Positions 7,810 to 17,128 are shown, counted from the stretch's first letter. The stretch: DNA of 64,000 nt from CAJQQK01 sp965224225 (GCA_965224225.1 CBDCZF010000035.1:310001-374000), one strand, 5' to 3'. Notes: generated by a model from the letters alone, not told the origin. Numbers and translations are program-made.

Positions 7810-9309
7810 ATGCTGCCGACGCCGCGCGCCGACCTGAAGCCCAATACGCCGGACTTCGAAAACCTGCCCCTGGTCAAGCCGACCGGGTTTCGCGAGTACG
7901 ACGCGCGCTGGCGCTACCCTGAGGAAATCAATCTTCTGGGGCTGCAATGCATCGGCCTCGGCATGGCCGGCGTCTTCGACAAGCGCGGCGTGGCGAAACG
8001 GATCGTCGTCGGCCACGACTTCCGGGGCTATTCGGCCGCCGTCAAGCAGGCGCTGATCAACGGCCTCCTGGCCGGCGGCTTCGAGGTCCACGACATCGGT
8101 CTCGCCTTGTCGCCGATGGCCTACTTCGCCCAGTTCGCCCTCGACGTTGAAGGCGTCGCGATGGTTACTGCCAGCCACAACGACAACGGCTGGACCGGTA
8201 TCAAGATGGGGCTCAACAGGCCTCTGACCTTCGGGCCGGAAGAAATGTCGGAACTGAGGGATATCGTTTTATCCGGCCAATTCGCGGCGCCGGGCGGCGG
8301 GCGCTATGTGTTCGTTGCCGACATGGCGGAGCGCTATATCGCAGCCCTCACCGATCGGCCGAAACTCTCGCGCCCGATCAAGGTCGTGGCTGCCTGCGGC
8401 AACGGCACGGCCGGCGCCTTTGCACCGCGCGTCCTTGAAGCCATCGGCTGCGATGTGATCCCGCTCGATGCCGAACTCGACCACACCTTCCCGCGCTACA
8501 ACCCGAACCCTGAAGACCTCGCCATGCTGCATGCGATGGCGGATGCCGTGCGTGAACACAAGGCCGACGTCGCACTCGGCTTCGACGGCGATGGTGACCG
8601 CTGCGGCGTGGTCGATAACGAGGGCAATGAAATCTTCGCGGACAAGGTCGGCGTCATGCTCGCCCGCGACATCTCGAGCCAACACAGCGACGCGAAATTC
8701 GTCGCCGACGTCAAATCGACCGGCCTGTTCATGACCGATCCGGTGCTCAGGCAAAACGGTGCTTCGACGGTCTACTGGAAGACTGGCCATTCCTACATGA
8801 AGCGCCACACACATGAGATCGGCGCCCTCGTCGGCTTCGAGAAGTCGGGCCACTTCTTCTTTCAGCCGCCGCTCGGCCGCGGTTACGATGACGGTCTGGT
8901 GGCAGCAATGGCGGTCTGCGACATGCTCGATCGCAACCCGACGAAGTCGATGGCCGATCTGCTGCGCGACCTGCCGCAAACTTGGCAGTCGCCAACCATG
9001 TCGCCGCACTGCGCTGATGAGATCAAATACCAGGTCGTCGGTCGCGTCATCGACCACTACAAGGGGCTGGCAGATGCCGGCGGTGAGATCGCCGGCCAGA
9101 AGATTGCCGACGTCATCACCGTCAACGGCATCCGCGTCGTTCTCGAAGACGGCACCTGGGGGCTGGTGCGCGCCTCGAGCAACAAGCCCGAACTCGTCGT
9201 GGTCGTCGAAAGCCCGACGGCTGAGGCAAACATGCGCGCGATCTTCGCCGACATCGACCGCGAGCTTGCCAAACATCACGAGGTCGGCGAGTACAATCAG
9301 AAGATCTGA
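7810..9309 (+). CDS. Phosphomannomutase/phosphoglucomutase
   Basis: A 499-residue alpha-D-phosphohexomutase that interconverts hexose 1- and 6-phosphates (mannose and/or glucose), feeding nucleotide-sugar and envelope polysaccharide synthesis in the cytoplasm. The catalytic phosphoserine loop is VTASHNDNGWTGIK (Ser near residue 122), the magnesium loop is DGDGDRCG (about residues 259-266), and the sugar-specificity loop is GFEKSGHFFF. The C-terminal phosphate-binding region includes VRASSNKPEL. The start ATG at 7810 follows GAGAGGG; an earlier in-frame start at 7687 adds a tail with no family similarity. Members of this branch are often bifunctional (AlgC-like), so the preferred sugar cannot be set from sequence alone. 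Confidence 0.9.
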   Translation: MLPTPRADLKPNTPDFENLPLVKPTGFREYDARWRYPEEINLLGLQCIGLGMAGVFDKRGVAKRIVVGHDFRGYSAAVKQALINGLLAGGFEVHDIGLALSPMAYFAQFALDVEGVAMVTASHNDNGWTGIKMGLNRPLTFGPEEMSELRDIVLSGQFAAPGGGRYVFVADMAERYIAALTDRPKLSRPIKVVAACGNGTAGAFAPRVLEAIGCDVIPLDAELDHTFPRYNPNPEDLAMLHAMADAVREHKADVALGFDGDGDRCGVVDNEGNEIFADKVGVMLARDISSQHSDAKFVADVKSTGLFMTDPVLRQNGASTVYWKTGHSYMKRHTHEIGALVGFEKSGHFFFQPPLGRGYDDGLVAAMAVCDMLDRNPTKSMADLLRDLPQTWQSPTMSPHCADEIKYQVVGRVIDHYKGLADAGGEIAGQKIADVITVNGIRVVLEDGTWGLVRASSNKPELVVVVESPTAEANMRAIFADIDRELAKHHEVGEYNQKI

Positions 9310-9357
9310 TGGTCCCTTGTCTTTTGCTACTCATCTGCCCTCATTGCGACCGCCCTA

Positions 9358-9511
9358 TGCCCCTCACCCTAACCCTCTCCCCGTGAAGTACGGGGAGAGG
9401 GAACAAGCCCGTCACTTTGTATTGCCTGAGCCAGATGGCACAGCCAGATTCCCTCTCCCCGTAACGCCACTTCGGCGCGTGCGGGGAGAGGGTTAGCAAG
9501 GGTGAGGGGCA
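9358..9511. repeat. Palindromic intergenic element, copy 1
   Basis: A 154-base element ending in inverted arms that begin TGCCCCTCACCCTAACCCTC. It contains two further hairpins (CTCTCCCCGTGAAGTACGGG and a longer one around CGCCACTTCGGCG). A second copy in the opposite orientation is at 35616-35767; the arms and both hairpins are conserved while the central 50-60 bases differ. It sits between the phosphohexomutase and EamA genes and codes for nothing. It looks like a MITE- or REP-type non-autonomous repeat. Confidence 0.8.
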
Positions 9512-9545
9512 AAGGACGGCAGCAATCTGGCTGCCGAGTAGCATT

Positions 9546-10511
9546 ATGTCGAAGAATTTGCGCAGCATGGCATCCGAGCGAATGAGCGCACGTGCGGGCC
9601 GCACCGTCCGGCCCGTGCAGCAAACCGTCCCGATTGCGGGGCTGTTGCTGCTCGCCGGGCTGACGATCGTCTGGGGCTGTAACTGGCCGGTGTTGAAGAT
9701 CGCGCTCAGCCAGGCGCCTGTCTGGTGGTTTCGCTCGGCCTGCGTAATCATCGGCGGCTTCGGGCTGCTCGCGATTTCGGCTGCCGGCGGCGCCCGCCTC
9801 ACGCCTAAGGCCCGCGATGTGCCGGCGCTATTGATGTGCTCGGTGTTTGCGATCGTCGGCTGGCACCTGTTCACCGGCTACGGCATCGCCAACATGCCGG
9901 CCGGCCGCGCCTCGATCATCGCCTATACGATGCCGCTCTGGGCTGCGATGTACTCGGTCATCATTCTCGAAGAGCGGCTCACAAGAGATCGCATGGCCGG
10001 CCTGGCACTCGGCCTGGTGGGACTTGGCGTGCTGATCGGTCCGGACCTCGTGGTTTTCCAGACGGCACCGATCGGATCTTTTTTCATGCTCGGTGCGGCC
10101 TTGAGCTGGGCGCTCGGCACCGTGCTGTTCAAGCACTTTCGATGGTCGACCAGCGTCGGCGTCACGACCGGCTGGATGCTGCTGATCGGCGCGGTGCCGA
10201 TCACGCTCGGCGCAATGGCGCTGCAGCCATTTCCCGATCTATCCGCCTTCCGCAGCGAGGTCTGGCTGGCACTTGCCTATGTGTTCCTCCTGCCGATGAT
10301 CTTCGGGCAGTGGGCGTTCTACCGGATCGTGCACCTGTTTACACCAACCGTCGCTGCGATCGGCACGATGGCCGTACCGGTGATCGGCGTCATTTCAAGC
10401 GCGCTGATCGTCGGCGAGCCGATCGGCGGACGCGATCTCGTGTCCCTTGTTCTGATCTGCGCCGCCCTGTTCAGCGTGCTGGTGCTGCCGAACCTGACGA
10501 GTAAGCGATAG
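9546..10511 (+). CDS. EamA/DMT-family transporter
   Basis: A 321-residue inner-membrane protein with about ten hydrophobic segments arranged as two EamA repeats, the drug/metabolite transporter fold. The N-terminal helix LTIVWGCNWPVLKIAL is typical of the family, as are GRASIIAYTMPLWAAMYSVIILEE-type residues near the end of repeat 1 (EERL). The probable role is export of a small metabolite or amino acid; the substrate cannot be predicted. The gene follows a palindromic repeat that ends 34 bases upstream and runs convergently into the TauE-type gene with 19 bases between stops. Alternative starts exist a few codons downstream. Confidence 0.85.
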   Translation: MSKNLRSMASERMSARAGRTVRPVQQTVPIAGLLLLAGLTIVWGCNWPVLKIALSQAPVWWFRSACVIIGGFGLLAISAAGGARLTPKARDVPALLMCSVFAIVGWHLFTGYGIANMPAGRASIIAYTMPLWAAMYSVIILEERLTRDRMAGLALGLVGLGVLIGPDLVVFQTAPIGSFFMLGAALSWALGTVLFKHFRWSTSVGVTTGWMLLIGAVPITLGAMALQPFPDLSAFRSEVWLALAYVFLLPMIFGQWAFYRIVHLFTPTVAAIGTMAVPVIGVISSALIVGEPIGGRDLVSLVLICAALFSVLVLPNLTSKR

Positions 10512-10530
10512 TGCGCTGACAAACCGGCCG

Positions 10531-11367
10531 TCACGTTCCCATCAGGATTGCGAGCAGAAAGCGGAACGAGACCGTCGCGATGAACAAGCCCATGGCGATC
10601 TCGAGCGTTCGTTTTGAAATGCCGTGCGCGACGCGGGCACCGACCGGCGCCATCAGCACGCCGGTGGGCACCAGGGCTGCGAAGCCGAGCAGATTGACAT
10701 ATCCCAGCGAGCCCAGCGGCAGCCCCTCGGCCGTCCAGCCGGCCCACATGAAGCCCAGCATGCCCGGCAGCGCAATCAGCGGCCCGAAACCGGTTGCCGT
10801 GCCAACAGCTTTCTGGATCGGCCGGCCGTAAAGCGTCAACAGCGCCGTGATGTAGGCGCCGCCGCCGATACTCATGATCGTCGCGATGGTGCCGACGACG
10901 ACGCCGTATGCCTCGACCAGGCGGCTCTGCGGCACCTCGTCACCAAGCCGCCAGCTCTCGCGCCCGAATAGCATCTTGGCCGCCATCAACGAACCGAATA
11001 CCACCCAAACCCACTTGAGCGTCAGGCCCGAGCTCCATTTCGCGATCAGGCTGCCGAGCAGAACGCCGATCAGGATCGGCAAAGCGAGGCGGCGCACGAT
11101 CGAGAGATCGACGCCGCCGCGTGCCCGGTGCGACGCAAACGAGCGCAACGAGGTCGGGATGATCACGGCAAGCGAGGTGCCGATCGCCAGATGCATACGA
11201 TGTTCGTCGCTAACGCCGATCACGCCGAACACTTCGTAGAGCACAGGCACCAGCAGGCCGCCGCCGCCAATGCCTAGCAGGCCCGAAACAAAGCCGGTGG
11301 CAAGCCCCGTAGCAAGCAGGGCGGCAAGGATCGTCAGCACATCGCCGACGGCGAGACCGTGCTCCAT
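10531..11367 (-). CDS. TauE/SafE-family membrane permease
   Basis: A 278-residue protein with about eight membrane segments in two halves, each opening with a glycine-rich motif (VSGLLGIGGGGLLVPVL in the first, MSIGGGAYITALLTLYG in the second), the signature of the TauE/SafE (DUF81) family. Members move sulfite, sulfoacetate or other organic anions across the inner membrane. No sulfur genes are nearby, so the substrate is open. The gene is 33 bases from dusA on the same strand, and the two could be co-transcribed. Confidence 0.85.
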   Translation of the reverse strand: MEHGLAVGDVLTILAALLATGLATGFVSGLLGIGGGGLLVPVLYEVFGVIGVSDEHRMHLAIGTSLAVIIPTSLRSFASHRARGGVDLSIVRRLALPILIGVLLGSLIAKWSSGLTLKWVWVVFGSLMAAKMLFGRESWRLGDEVPQSRLVEAYGVVVGTIATIMSIGGGAYITALLTLYGRPIQKAVGTATGFGPLIALPGMLGFMWAGWTAEGLPLGSLGYVNLLGFAALVPTGVLMAPVGARVAHGISKRTLEIAMGLFIATVSFRFLLAILMGT

Positions 11368-11400
11368 TCGTCAATCTTTCCCCGTAACTGTTCGAAGACC

Positions 11401-12411
11401 TCAGGCGGGTTCGCCGACTCGTCGATCGAGCGCCTCGGCAGCAGCCTCGACCACGCGACAGGCTTCACGGAGCACGTCGCCGCCGCGGCCGCTGCCAGCC
11501 ACGTTCTCGGCAATGTGGCGGCGAAACAGGCGGCCGCCCGGCTCTCCGTGATAGAGCCCCAGGATGTGACGCGCAACGTTGTTGAGACGGCCGCCGCGCG
11601 CAACATGGCCATCGGCATAGTCGGCGATTTCGGCAAGCACGTCACGTCTTACCGGCAGCGGCCGGTTGTCGCCGAACAGGTCCCGGTCGACATCGGCGAG
11701 CAGCCACGGCCGCTGGTAGACGGCACGCCCGAGCATGACGCCGTCGACATGCGCCAGATGCGCCTGCGCCTCCTCCAGCGAGGCGATACCGCCGTTGATG
11801 ACGATGGTCAGATCCGGCCGCCGCGCTTTAAGCCGATAGACGCGCTGATAATCGAGCGGCGGCACTTCGCGGTTCTGCTTGGGGCTCAATCCCTGCAGCC
11901 ACGCCTTGCGTGCATGTACGATGAATATCGAGCACCCTGCACCTGCAACGGTTTCGATGAAATGGTCGAAATCGGCCTCGCTATCCTGTTCGTCGATGCC
12001 GATCCGGCATTTGACGGTGACGGGCATGTCGAGCATGTCGTTCATCTGAGCGACGCAACGCGCAACCAGTTCCGGCTCCGCCATCAGGCAGGCGCCGAAG
12101 TGGCCGCTACGCACCCGGTCGGACGGGCAGCCGACATTGAGATTGATCTCATCGTAGCCGTAACACGCACCGATGGCTGCCGCGCCAGCCAACTTGGCCG
12201 GGTCAGAGCCGCCGAGCTGCAGAACGACCGGGTGTTCGGCCTCGTTGAACGCCAGCAGCCGATCGCGATCACCATGCAGTATCGCCTCGGCCGTGATCAT
12301 CTCCGTGTAAAGCCGGGTGCGGCGCGAAATCAGCCGATGGAAGTAGCGGCAATGCCGGTCCGTCCAATCCATCATAGGCGCGACGCAGAATGTGTGTGAT
12401 TGAGGTCGCAT
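11401..12411 (-). CDS. dusA: tRNA-dihydrouridine synthase A
   Basis: A 336-residue FMN enzyme that reduces uridines in the D-loop of tRNAs. The N-terminus HTFCVAPMMDWTDRHCRYF is characteristic of DusA rather than DusB or DusC. The TIM barrel carries NLNVGCPSDRV and GHFGACLM, the loop with the catalytic cysteine, then VTVKCRIGID, IVHARKAWLQGLSPK and VINGGI. The length is normal. It is upstream of and on the same strand as the TauE-type permease. The start ATG at 12411 is directly followed by the conserved N-terminus. Confidence 0.93.
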   Translation of the reverse strand: MRPQSHTFCVAPMMDWTDRHCRYFHRLISRRTRLYTEMITAEAILHGDRDRLLAFNEAEHPVVLQLGGSDPAKLAGAAAIGACYGYDEINLNVGCPSDRVRSGHFGACLMAEPELVARCVAQMNDMLDMPVTVKCRIGIDEQDSEADFDHFIETVAGAGCSIFIVHARKAWLQGLSPKQNREVPPLDYQRVYRLKARRPDLTIVINGGIASLEEAQAHLAHVDGVMLGRAVYQRPWLLADVDRDLFGDNRPLPVRRDVLAEIADYADGHVARGGRLNNVARHILGLYHGEPGGRLFRRHIAENVAGSGRGGDVLREACRVVEAAAEALDRRVGEPA

Positions 12412-12521
12412 GGTTTCAATGTGAAAGTGATGACGCGGCAGTGCCCGTGAACTGCCTGCACGAGGCCCGAAGACGTTGTGCAGGCAGCCACAGCGGGGAC
12501 GAATGCATCGCCGTCTTTGTC

Positions 12522-13358
12522 CTACGACATAAGTGCCGCGACGTCATCGACTGCGCGCAACGCGTCGTCTCGCGAGCCGTCCGGCACTTCATAGAGCACT
12601 CGGTCAATGCCAGCCTCGCGACAGGCGTCCAGGGCCTCTTTCGAAGTCGGGCCGCGGAACAGCGTGGCAGACAGCTCCTTTGGATCACGGCCATGCTTGT
12701 CGGCCATGTCGTGCAGGCGCTTCATGCTGGCCTTGGGCTCGAAGTTCATGTTGCCGCGAGGGATCCAGCCGTCGCAATATTCGACGATCCGCTTCAGTGT
12801 GTAGTCCGTTTCGCCGCCGAGCAGGATCGGCGGATGCGGTTTGCGCGCCGGCTTGGGATAGGACCAGATCGGATCGAAGTTGACGAACTCGCCGTGATAG
12901 CTCGCCTCGTCCTTGGTCCAGATCTCCTTCATCGCCTCGGTATGCTCTCGCATCTGCTTGAAGCGCGTCTTGTATTCGACGCCGTGGTTGTTCATTTCCT
13001 CAACATTCCAGCCGCCGCCGATGCCGAACTCGACGCGCCCGCCGGACAGCATATCGAGGCTTGCGACGGCCTTTGCCGTCACGATCGGATCATGCTGCGG
13101 CAGCAGGCAGATGCCGGTGCCAAGCACGAGCTTTTTGGTTGCCGCCGCTGCAAACGACAGCGCGACGAACGGGTCGAGGGTGTGCACGTACTTCTTCGGC
13201 AGGTCGCCACCGCCGGGGAACGGTGACTTGCGGCTGGTCGGGATGTGGGTGTGTTCGCACACGAACAGGGATTCGATGCCGCGTGCTTCGAGTGCAACGG
13301 CAAGCTCGGTGATATTGATGCCGTAGTCGGTCGGAAAATTGAACACGCCGAATTTCAT
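12522..13358 (-). CDS. LLM-class (luciferase-like) flavin/F420-dependent oxidoreductase
   Basis: A 278-residue protein of the luciferase-like monooxygenase family, subgroup usually annotated as F420-dependent. Typical segments are ESLFVCEHTHIP, LVLGTGICLLPQHDP, GGRVEFGIGGGWNVEE and PPILLGGE. The cofactor may be FMN or F420; many proteobacterial members are named F420-dependent without proof. The ATG at 13358 is preferred to 13370 because GGAGG precedes it by seven bases. It is the last of three same-strand redox genes (aldo/keto reductase, PPOX protein, LLM protein). The substrate is unknown. Confidence 0.85.
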   Translation of the reverse strand: MKFGVFNFPTDYGINITELAVALEARGIESLFVCEHTHIPTSRKSPFPGGGDLPKKYVHTLDPFVALSFAAAATKKLVLGTGICLLPQHDPIVTAKAVASLDMLSGGRVEFGIGGGWNVEEMNNHGVEYKTRFKQMREHTEAMKEIWTKDEASYHGEFVNFDPIWSYPKPARKPHPPILLGGETDYTLKRIVEYCDGWIPRGNMNFEPKASMKRLHDMADKHGRDPKELSATLFRGPTSKEALDACREAGIDRVLYEVPDGSRDDALRAVDDVAALMS

Positions 13359-13450
13359 TTGGGCCTCCACGCAAATTGTCTCGCACCGGTGCCTGCTTCT
13401 GCACCTGCCATGCCCGTGACTATGCGCACAATCAGCAGGTTATTCCAGGA

Positions 13451-13924
13451 CTATCGACCCCCAGACGGCAATTCATCGACGTCGAGATTGCCCCAGCTTG
13501 TGACGCGGGAAATGCGCAGCGCAATGACGGGAAGATGTTCGAGTTGCATGTCACGATAAGGCGGATAGCGTTCGCGCAGCGCGGCTTGCGCACGCTCATG
13601 CTCCTCGCCCGATCCGATCACCTCGGCCCGCCCGCGCAGCATCACCCAGCCGAGCAGGTTCCAGTCGTCTGAATAGCGATCGATGATCACCGCGGTCTGC
13701 TGGTTCTCCGTTATGTTTCGCAAGCGCTTGAGCGGCCGGGCAGTCGCCTGCTTCGGCTTTTCATCGACGGTGACGTAGAGCGTATCGCCTTTGACGACAA
13801 AGCAGATCGGTACGACATGCGGTGCGCCATCGCGATCAGCGGTCGCCATGCGCGCCACCTTCAGAGCATCGACAAAGGCTCGTTCGGTGTCGCTCAGGAC
13901 CTGAAGTCGTTCGGGATCGGCCAC
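13451..13924 (-). CDS. PPOX-class split-barrel oxidoreductase
   Basis: A 157-residue pyridoxamine-phosphate-oxidase-like split barrel, matching in length and pattern the PPOX-class proteins annotated as F420-dependent: ARMATADRDGAPHVVPI at the N-terminus, a basic cofactor-phosphate region (TARPLKRLRNITEN), then DDWNLLGWVMLRGRAEVI and a C-terminal WGNLDVDELPSG. It uses a GTG start at 13924, three bases after the aldo/keto reductase stop, so the two are translationally linked. With the LLM gene downstream it forms a small redox operon. The cofactor (FMN or F420) is inferred from family only. Confidence 0.82.
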   Translation of the reverse strand: MADPERLQVLSDTERAFVDALKVARMATADRDGAPHVVPICFVVKGDTLYVTVDEKPKQATARPLKRLRNITENQQTAVIIDRYSDDWNLLGWVMLRGRAEVIGSGEEHERAQAALRERYPPYRDMQLEHLPVIALRISRVTSWGNLDVDELPSGGR

Positions 13925-13927
13925 CGG

Positions 13928-14902
13928 CTAAGGTCCGCCTGCCTTCTTCGCCATGACATGGTCCGGCAGATCGAGCCCAACGCCGCTCAGATGACCGAAC
14001 ATCTCGTGCACTTTCGCGACGACCTCAGGTGCCAGCGGCGGTCGCAGGATCGACTCGACGTTGGCCCTGACATGAGCCTTGTTGCCGGTGCCGAACAGGA
14101 TGACATCGGCACCCGGCTGATGGCGGGCAAAACGGTAGGCGGCGTCGGTCAGGTTCTCGGCGCCGCCTTCCTTCATGAGGAAGGCAAACGGATCACCTTC
14201 AGCTGCGAATTCGGCCGGCAGCTTCCCCGTTTCGACGAGTTGCGCCAATGCCTGGCGCCGGTTCTCCGGCCGGCTGAAGAAATTGCGCACGACGAACATC
14301 AACAGCGTGCCGATGCCGCGCTCTTGAGTGATCGGGAAGACATGGCGCCGTGCATTCTGATGCATCAGGCTGTAGGCGAGCATGATGACCTCCCAGGGAG
14401 GCTCGCAGATCGCCTCGCGCAGCATGCGCTGGTCGGGATCGTTGGGGCTGGTCTCCGTAATGCCGATAAAGCGGATCTTGCCGGCGTCACGAGCCTCGAC
14501 CAAAGCGGGCGCGAGCACATCTCGGGCTTGGGCATAATCGGCAGGTGCCACCGCATGGAGATGAAAGACGTCGATCGTTTCGAGGCCGAGGCGCCTGAGC
14601 GAGGCATCAATCCTTTCGCCAATGGCTGTCGGTGTCGCATCGCCGCCCTTGAGGATCGCCTTGGTCGAAATCACCAGCTTGTCGCGGTCATAGTGCCTGG
14701 CGGCGGCGCCGACGATCTCCTCGGTGCCGTAGTTTTCCGCCGTGTCGAGGAAGTTGACACCGAGATCGATCGCGGTGCGCACGATGTCAACGCATTCATC
14801 GAAGCTGGCACCGCGGCCGAGACCGACGCGGCTGTTGCCGCCGCAGCCGAGGCCTGCGACGCTGACCTTGAGGCCGGTCGCGCCGAGTGTCGTGTAGTCC
14901 AT
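13928..14902 (-). CDS. Aldo/keto reductase
   Basis: A 324-residue NADPH-dependent aldo/keto reductase barrel. The catalytic Asp and Tyr are in NFLDTAENYG, the Lys is in KLVISTKAIL and the His in DVFHLHAV. The N-terminus TTLGATGLKVSVAGLGCGGNSR is typical of the YakC/Tas-like group. It is the first gene of the redox operon that continues with the PPOX and LLM genes. The substrate is unknown; the family reduces aldehydes and ketones. Confidence 0.88.
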   Translation of the reverse strand: MDYTTLGATGLKVSVAGLGCGGNSRVGLGRGASFDECVDIVRTAIDLGVNFLDTAENYGTEEIVGAAARHYDRDKLVISTKAILKGGDATPTAIGERIDASLRRLGLETIDVFHLHAVAPADYAQARDVLAPALVEARDAGKIRFIGITETSPNDPDQRMLREAICEPPWEVIMLAYSLMHQNARRHVFPITQERGIGTLLMFVVRNFFSRPENRRQALAQLVETGKLPAEFAAEGDPFAFLMKEGGAENLTDAAYRFARHQPGADVILFGTGNKAHVRANVESILRPPLAPEVVAKVHEMFGHLSGVGLDLPDHVMAKKAGGP

Positions 14903-15060
14903 TGTGGTAAGCTCAGGCTTTGCTTGTCATTTGGATCGCCGCAAGAGATGATCGCACGTTTGTGATCGGGTTCAAACCGGCATCTGCAGGCCGACCTGGC
15001 GCCTTGGCTGGCCCGAGCAGGATTTGGCTGCATCACGATCGAATTTCGGGGAGGCGACGT

Positions 15061-16176
15061 TTGGATTCTTCGCGTGCGGATCGCGCGACCTTTAATGCGT
15101 CGACAATGCTGTCTCTGGCGTTGCCCGGAGATACGGTCCTCTACCTGCTCCTGCCTATTCATGCAGCCGCTTTCGGCGTGGCATTGCCGGAGGTCGGACT
15201 GCTGCTTGCCGCCAACCGGATTGTCCGGATCATCGGCTACAGCTGGGTTGCCGGGTTCTACGCCCGGCGCGGCCCCCGGGCAGCCTGCACGATCGCGGCA
15301 ACCGGTGCCTTCCTCGCTGCCGCCGGCTATGCGGTGCTCAGTGGCGTCTGGCTGCTGGTCATTGCGCGGCTCATTTGGGGGTTGTCGTTTGCGGCCATGA
15401 ACATCGCCGTGCATGCCCTGCCGACGGCTGAGCCGGCGGGCGCCGCCCGCCGCAGCGGCTGGTCGCGTTCGATCATTGCGTGCGGGCCAACGTTCGGGCT
15501 GATCGCAGGCGCCTTCCTGTCCGAATTCTATGGCCCGAGGTTTGTCTTTGCCGTGCTTGCCGGTATCGCACTGCTGGCCCTGCCATTCGCCATGCGCCTC
15601 CCTAGTGAACCGGAACATCTGCTGTCCTCGGGCCCGAGATTTGCGAGACCCGGGGCGATCAGCGTGTGGTCGTTCTGCATGGGCTTTGCCTTGGACGGGC
15701 TTTTCATCTTCGGTCTGGCACTGCTCGCCAAAGCAAGCATGCCGGAAGGGGCTGCGATTGCGGCGGGTCTTGCGATGTCGCTGCGCTATCTTTTTGAGAT
15801 TCTGCTCTCACCCGTCGGCGGCCGCTGGGCGCAATCATTTGGCGCGCGTCGCGTCTTGGTGATCGTGTCACTGCTCGCCTGCCTCGGCCTGCTGATGCAG
15901 GGCTTCGGCAGTCCGCTGCTTTGGGTGGGTGCGATCAGTGTCATAACGCTGCGCGCCTTGCTGCAACCTCTGTCAGCACCGGTCGTTGCCGAGGCGTTTC
16001 CGGGACCGGCCCGTGTCTCTGCGCTCGCACGGCAGGCGACATGGCGGGACATCGGCGCAGGTGCCGGACCGCTGGCAGCAGGCCTGTTGTTCCCGGTGCT
16101 GCCGGCATTTGCGATATATGCCGGCGCGGCAGCGTTGCTCGGCACCTCGAGCGTTTGGGTCATGAGGGGGCGTTGA
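15061..16176 (+). CDS. MFS transporter
   Basis: A 371-residue major-facilitator protein with about eleven to twelve membrane segments. A typical loop 2-3 motif is present (GFYARRGPRAAC) and the second half repeats it (GRWAQSFGARRVLV). I place the start at the TTG at 15061, where GGGGAGG lies six bases upstream and the first membrane helix follows about 15 residues later; the in-frame region upstream to 14920 overlaps the promoter area of the divergent aldo/keto reductase and has no family features. The substrate is unknown; drug or metabolite efflux is most likely. Confidence 0.8.
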   Translation: MDSSRADRATFNASTMLSLALPGDTVLYLLLPIHAAAFGVALPEVGLLLAANRIVRIIGYSWVAGFYARRGPRAACTIAATGAFLAAAGYAVLSGVWLLVIARLIWGLSFAAMNIAVHALPTAEPAGAARRSGWSRSIIACGPTFGLIAGAFLSEFYGPRFVFAVLAGIALLALPFAMRLPSEPEHLLSSGPRFARPGAISVWSFCMGFALDGLFIFGLALLAKASMPEGAAIAAGLAMSLRYLFEILLSPVGGRWAQSFGARRVLVIVSLLACLGLLMQGFGSPLLWVGAISVITLRALLQPLSAPVVAEAFPGPARVSALARQATWRDIGAGAGPLAAGLLFPVLPAFAIYAGAAALLGTSSVWVMRGR

Positions 16177-16222
16177 ACCGGTTTGCTGAACCAAATTGGC
16201 GATCAGCGGCCGGGCCTCCCCG

Positions 16223-16609
16223 TCAGCTCAGATAGGCGATCCAACAAAGCCAGGCACCGAGAACGGACATCAGTGCACCAACCGCGCGCATCACGACCTG
16301 ATTGTCGATCATCGATGCACCAAAGCTCCTGAGCTGCCCGCCAAGCGTCAGGCGCAAGATGCCGGCAAAGACGCCAAGCCAGCCGAACAGTGTGATCGCG
16401 AGGCGCCAGTCCCAGGTCCAGACGTTGTGCGTGTTCACGATCGCGAGACCAAGCGGCAGCGTGATCAGACCTGACAGGAAAATGAACGCTTCGCCCTGCA
16501 GGAACTCGCGCGCGATCGTCTTAAAACGGCCCGCATCGAACAGGACTACGAGCCCCATGACCAGAAACACCGGGCCAAGCAGCTTGGCGATGAACAGTGA
16601 GGTTTGCAT
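16223..16609 (-). CDS. Small integral membrane protein
   Basis: A 128-residue protein with four predicted membrane helices (starting near SLFIAKLLGPVFLVMG, EAFIFLSGLITLPLGLAIV, LAITLFGWLGVFAGILR and VVMRAVGALMSVLGAWLCW). It has no charged catalytic motif and I recognise no named family. The start is placed at 16609, where AAAGGA precedes the ATG; an in-frame ATG at 16636 is less well supported. It is convergent with the MFS gene and divergent from usg. Confidence 0.7.
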   Translation of the reverse strand: MQTSLFIAKLLGPVFLVMGLVVLFDAGRFKTIAREFLQGEAFIFLSGLITLPLGLAIVNTHNVWTWDWRLAITLFGWLGVFAGILRLTLGGQLRSFGASMIDNQVVMRAVGALMSVLGAWLCWIAYLS

Positions 16610-16855
16610 CTGCCCGTCCTTTCGTTTGAGAACCAACCTTTTGTTGCTCCGGCGGTCGCCGAAGCAATCTCATCAACTTGGAATATGGTGAGCGTGGATC
16701 TGCCTTGAAAGAAACGCGCAGCGCGAGTTCCCGCACCAGCGAACCCTGGCAGCACTCGCCGAGATATGCTGCCAACTTATTGATTTCGCAATTGAAAATT
16801 ATGATCTTCGTGCCATCCTATTACTTTAGGAATCGTCAAGGTGAAAGGAGCTTTC

Positions 16856-17128
16856 ATGGTCGATCGCGGATTTTCCGATCAAGCCCTGCGTGGCTTTTCG
16901 CTGACGACGGCCGAAATTCTCTATCGGCTGCCCGATTATCCATCGCTTCTGCAAAGCTACATCTGGCAGGACTACGACCAGCACCCGACCTTTCCCCGGC
17001 TGCACAAGTTTCTCACGTTCTGGTCACAAAACCTTGATGGGCAGCTCTTCAAGATCCACGTGGCCCACAAGCGGCTGATTTCGCCCGCCGAGCTGCAATT
17101 GGTCGATGGTGAATTCGTGGTTAACTAG
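16856..17128 (+). CDS. usg: Usg-family protein
   Basis: A 90-residue soluble protein of the Usg family, found almost only in Alphaproteobacteria. Diagnostic strings are GFSLTTAEILYRLPDYPSLL, YIWQDYDQHPTFPRLHKFL and AHKRLISPAELQLVDGEF. The molecular function is not established. The ATG at 16856 follows AAAGGAG at good spacing and is preferred to 16841. The TAG stop (17126-17128) is part of the first CTAG of the palindromic element that follows. Confidence 0.9.
   Translation: MVDRGFSDQALRGFSLTTAEILYRLPDYPSLLQSYIWQDYDQHPTFPRLHKFLTFWSQNLDGQLFKIHVAHKRLISPAELQLVDGEFVVN

Noticed and set aside
9358..9511. CRISPR array or tandem terminators
   Set aside because: The repeats are inverted rather than direct, and a second inverse copy elsewhere shows it is a dispersed element.
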